Source: Nageia nagi (taxonomy: Eukaryota > Pinophyta). Taken from it: a stretch of DNA of 64,000 nt. The position numbers and the translations under genes were made by a program. The stretch spans positions 130,944,001 through 131,008,000 of the forward strand of contig JBITNC010000001.1 of assembly GCA_050084985.1 (NCBI GenBank), written 5' to 3'. Below the pieces are notes generated by a model. The model was not told the DNA's origin and did not search any database. It saw only the letters and a list, made by a program, of their open reading frames with translations. This document shows, in pieces, positions 62,178 through 64,000 of this stretch. Each line of letters opens with the position of its first letter. The stretch's first letter is position 1.

Positions 62178-62561
62178 ATCATTCTATGTAATCTCATCCA
62201 GTTTGCATTGTAAACAAAAACATTTTGATCATGATATAAAGAAAACACAAACTTTTGGTACCTGCTTTGTTCTTTGTACATGTACTTGTGATGCATGAAT
62301 TTGATGTTCCGTGATCCTTGAGAATGAACGCCAATAATACGACCTGAAATTCTGACCTTTCATGTTGCGAACGTACTTGAAATCTTTTGCTTTCCCTATT
62401 TTTCCACTGAAATAGGACCACCGACGGTCCTATTATCACGAAATGCAACGATGACACTCTTGTTATGGCGTTATGAAGCCTCCTAATCTCTTGACCATGA
62501 CGTTCGTTAGTGATCTGAACCGTCTGCTAGCTCCTCTTTTTTTTTTTATATATATATTGAT

Positions 62562-63656
62562 CTACCAAATAATACCTCCAGAGGGCCTAGAGCTCCCACT
62601 GGTGCTAGCCTCTGACTGTCTTTCTGATATCGTGATACCTTTTGTCATGTGCCCCTGGGCAAATAGTATTCCGGTGTTATGCTGTGGCATAGGGTTCTTA
62701 TATATCCCCAACTTCTCATTATCTGTGTGTACTGGAGCCTTCTTCTTTTCTTCCAGCTTAGTGAATGATATAGCCTTCTTATCCACTAAATCCTGAATAA
62801 TATCTCTAAATTTTTGACATTCACACGTTAAATGGCCATGTCCCCTGTGATATCTACAAAACTCTCCTGTAGTTCTCATGTTTCTTTGATTTATTGGTGG
62901 TAACTGGATCAAACCTCTTTGCATCAATGATTGCAACAACTTATCATGATCTTCAGTAACTTTAGCATATACTCTAGGGGTCCTTTGTTTTGTGAGTTCT
63001 TGCGACTCTTTATTTGCCACAACTGTGGCTATCACTTTGGCGGGTACTGGTTTTTCATCTTTCTTATGCCCCCATAAACCAATTTTCATCAAGTGTCTCT
63101 CTTTTTGAATCATGGATGAGATCATTTCTGCCAGGGGTTGTTCTAGATAATTGAAAAATTTGAGTAGTACCTCATCTCTTAATGACTTTATCAACATTTG
63201 TTTCAACTCTTTTTCACTTAGCACTATGTATGTAGCCACTTTTTTCCAAGCTGCTACAAACTCTTCAAATGATTGACTCTTCCCTTGTTTCATTCTTGCC
63301 AAATCCATGATGGTAGGTTTTTTCTTTATGCTGTACTGATATTGATCCAAGAATTCTTGTTTTAACTGTCTATAGCTGATAATACTTTGGTCCTTTAAGT
63401 CATAAAACCATTCTAAAGCTTCTTCCCCTAAACTGAGCTGAAATAACCTGGCTAACATATCTTCATCTTGAAGATGTCTACATGCTGCCTCTTCGAAAAT
63501 TGTGATGTGCATCCTTGGATCACTTATACCATCGTACTTGCTGAACTTGATATTTTTTCCTTCCCATTTTTTTCTTCTGATTCTTGTGCAAAGAGGATGA
63601 TTTTCTGCTAGATATGTATTTACCTTTTCATCATGTAATAATGTTAACTTTTTGAG
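62562..63656 (-). CDS. gag core and zinc knuckle of element E
   Basis: An open minus-strand frame of about 360 codons. It has SKYDGISDPRMHITIFEEAA, the gag core (MLARLFQLSLGEEALEWFYD, KQEFLDQYQYSIKKKPTIMD, SFEEFVAAWKKVATYI), a basic link, and the knuckle CRYHRGHGHLTCEC followed by QKFRDIIQDLVDKKAISFTK. It ends at a TAG after SGGIIW, close to the PMD gene on the other strand. Compared with the other gag genes here it is well kept. A TAA just upstream (near 63658) cuts it from the N-terminal part, so the native protein is not intact. Confidence 0.85.
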   Translation of the reverse strand, partial: LKKLTLLHDEKVNTYLAENHPLCTRIRRKKWEGKNIKFSKYDGISDPRMHITIFEEAACRHLQDEDMLARLFQLSLGEEALEWFYDLKDQSIISYRQLKQEFLDQYQYSIKKKPTIMDLARMKQGKSQSFEEFVAAWKKVATYIVLSEKELKQMLIKSLRDEVLLKFFNYLEQPLAEMISSMIQKERHLMKIGLWGHKKDEKPVPAKVIATVVANKESQELTKQRTPRVYAKVTEDHDKLLQSLMQRGLIQLPPINQRNMRTTGEFCRYHRGHGHLTCECQKFRDIIQDLVDKKAISFTKLEEKKKAPVHTDNEKLGIYKNPMPQHNTGILFAQGHMTKGITISERQSEASTSGSSRPSGGIIW

Positions 63657-64000
63657 TTACTCGGCCATTGCTTGAAGCTGAGCCATTCTTAGTTTTGTTA
63701 TTTGTTTTTGCCTTTATTTTTCTGTGTCATCCTGATCCGACTTCTCTTCTGGGGTTTTATACCCTCCTGTCTCTTCTTCTTTCTCATAATCTGATGCTCC
63801 TGGGGCAAATCTTAAACTCTGTTCCCTCCATTCCTGTACTAGCTGTATTTCTAGTTCTCTTATGATGATCTCCTTTGTGCATGATTGCGATTTCTGATAA
63901 GACCCTGTGTTGATAACCTTTCTTACCTCTGCTTCTTTGATCTCCTTCTCTCGATCTGACCAATAGGGATAAGCATCAACCAATCTCTGTGCTATAGAGT
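63657..64000 (-). pseudogene. N-terminal part of element E gag (runs off window)
   Basis: A charged, helical stretch in the gag frame, with LVDAYPYWSDREKEIKEAE and DYEKEEETGGYKTPEEKSD. It is open to the window edge and broken by a TAA near 63714 and another near 63658. The true start lies beyond 64000. Confidence 0.7.

Larger units (their letters stand above)
57411..64000 (-). mobile_element. Element E: gag plus antisense PMD gene, no pol (runs off window)
   Basis: Minus-strand order: gag (from beyond 64000 to 62562), then only ~385 bp to the 3' end of a plus-strand PMD gene (59881-62177), tandem repeats (58600-59410), PPT, 3' LTR. There is no room for protease, RT or integrase, so it is a non-autonomous form. 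The 5' LTR is outside the window. Confidence 0.8.

Noticed and set aside
62473-62796. Plus-strand frame of 107 codons
   Set aside because: Shadow of the element E gag on the other strand.

Overview
This is a window of plant nuclear DNA, most likely from a gymnosperm (probably a conifer). It is AT-rich and gene-poor. It holds two decayed cytochrome P450 genes, one resembling the CYP750 family that is prominent in conifers. About two thirds of the window is nested, decayed Ty3/gypsy LTR retrotransposons of conifer type. I found no bacterial-type feature, tRNA, rRNA or CRISPR array, and no clearly intact host gene.

Layout. (1) 1-530: a frameshifted CYP71-clan (CYP750-like) P450 piece on the minus strand. 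(2) 1887-4441: a nine-exon CYP85-clan P450 (CYP90/CYP724-like, the brassinosteroid-type group) on the minus strand. Eight exons can be traced with splice sites; there is one frameshift in exon 1 and the last exon is ruined. (3) 4442-6710: AT-rich spacer with one unassigned exon-like block. (4) 6711-12000: element A, an LTR plus decayed gag, abutting the remains of a different gypsy element (gag, protease, RT). (5) 12460-17059 and 31343-31662: a ~2.1 kb segment present twice in tandem. Copy 2 was later hit by a solo LTR (14959-15575, 5-bp target duplication) and by a complete 14.3 kb element. (6) 17060-31342: that element, B, with both LTRs, 5-bp target duplication, PBS, repeat-rich leader, gag, protease, G-patch and RT. 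RNase H and integrase are missing; in their place lies an antisense gene for a plant mobile domain (PMD, aminotransferase-like) protein. (7) 32225-49876: element C, with a solo LTR nested in its 5' LTR and a Tat-type element (D, minus strand, 33664-42271) inside it. C again has sense gag, no pol and an antisense PMD relic. (8) 49877-57410: AT-rich intergenic DNA with a 60-bp satellite-like array. (9) 57411-64000: element E (minus strand, runs off the window), with gag, no pol, an antisense three-exon PMD gene with its own TATA box, tandem repeats, PPT and 3' LTR.

Main observation: three separate elements (B, C, E) share one plan: sense gag, pol reduced or absent, antisense PMD gene, tandem repeats, 3' LTR. 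In B and E a short GC-rich motif, with a strict 20-bp or 30-bp period respectively, recurs in the LTR, upstream of the PMD gene and in or near PMD intron 1. This looks like a cis-element/trans-factor module, by analogy to transposon-encoded anti-silencing factors. The PMD gene of E has been broken only by changes that look like CAG-to-TAG and CGA-to-TGA, the expected mark of cytosine methylation in CHG and CG contexts.
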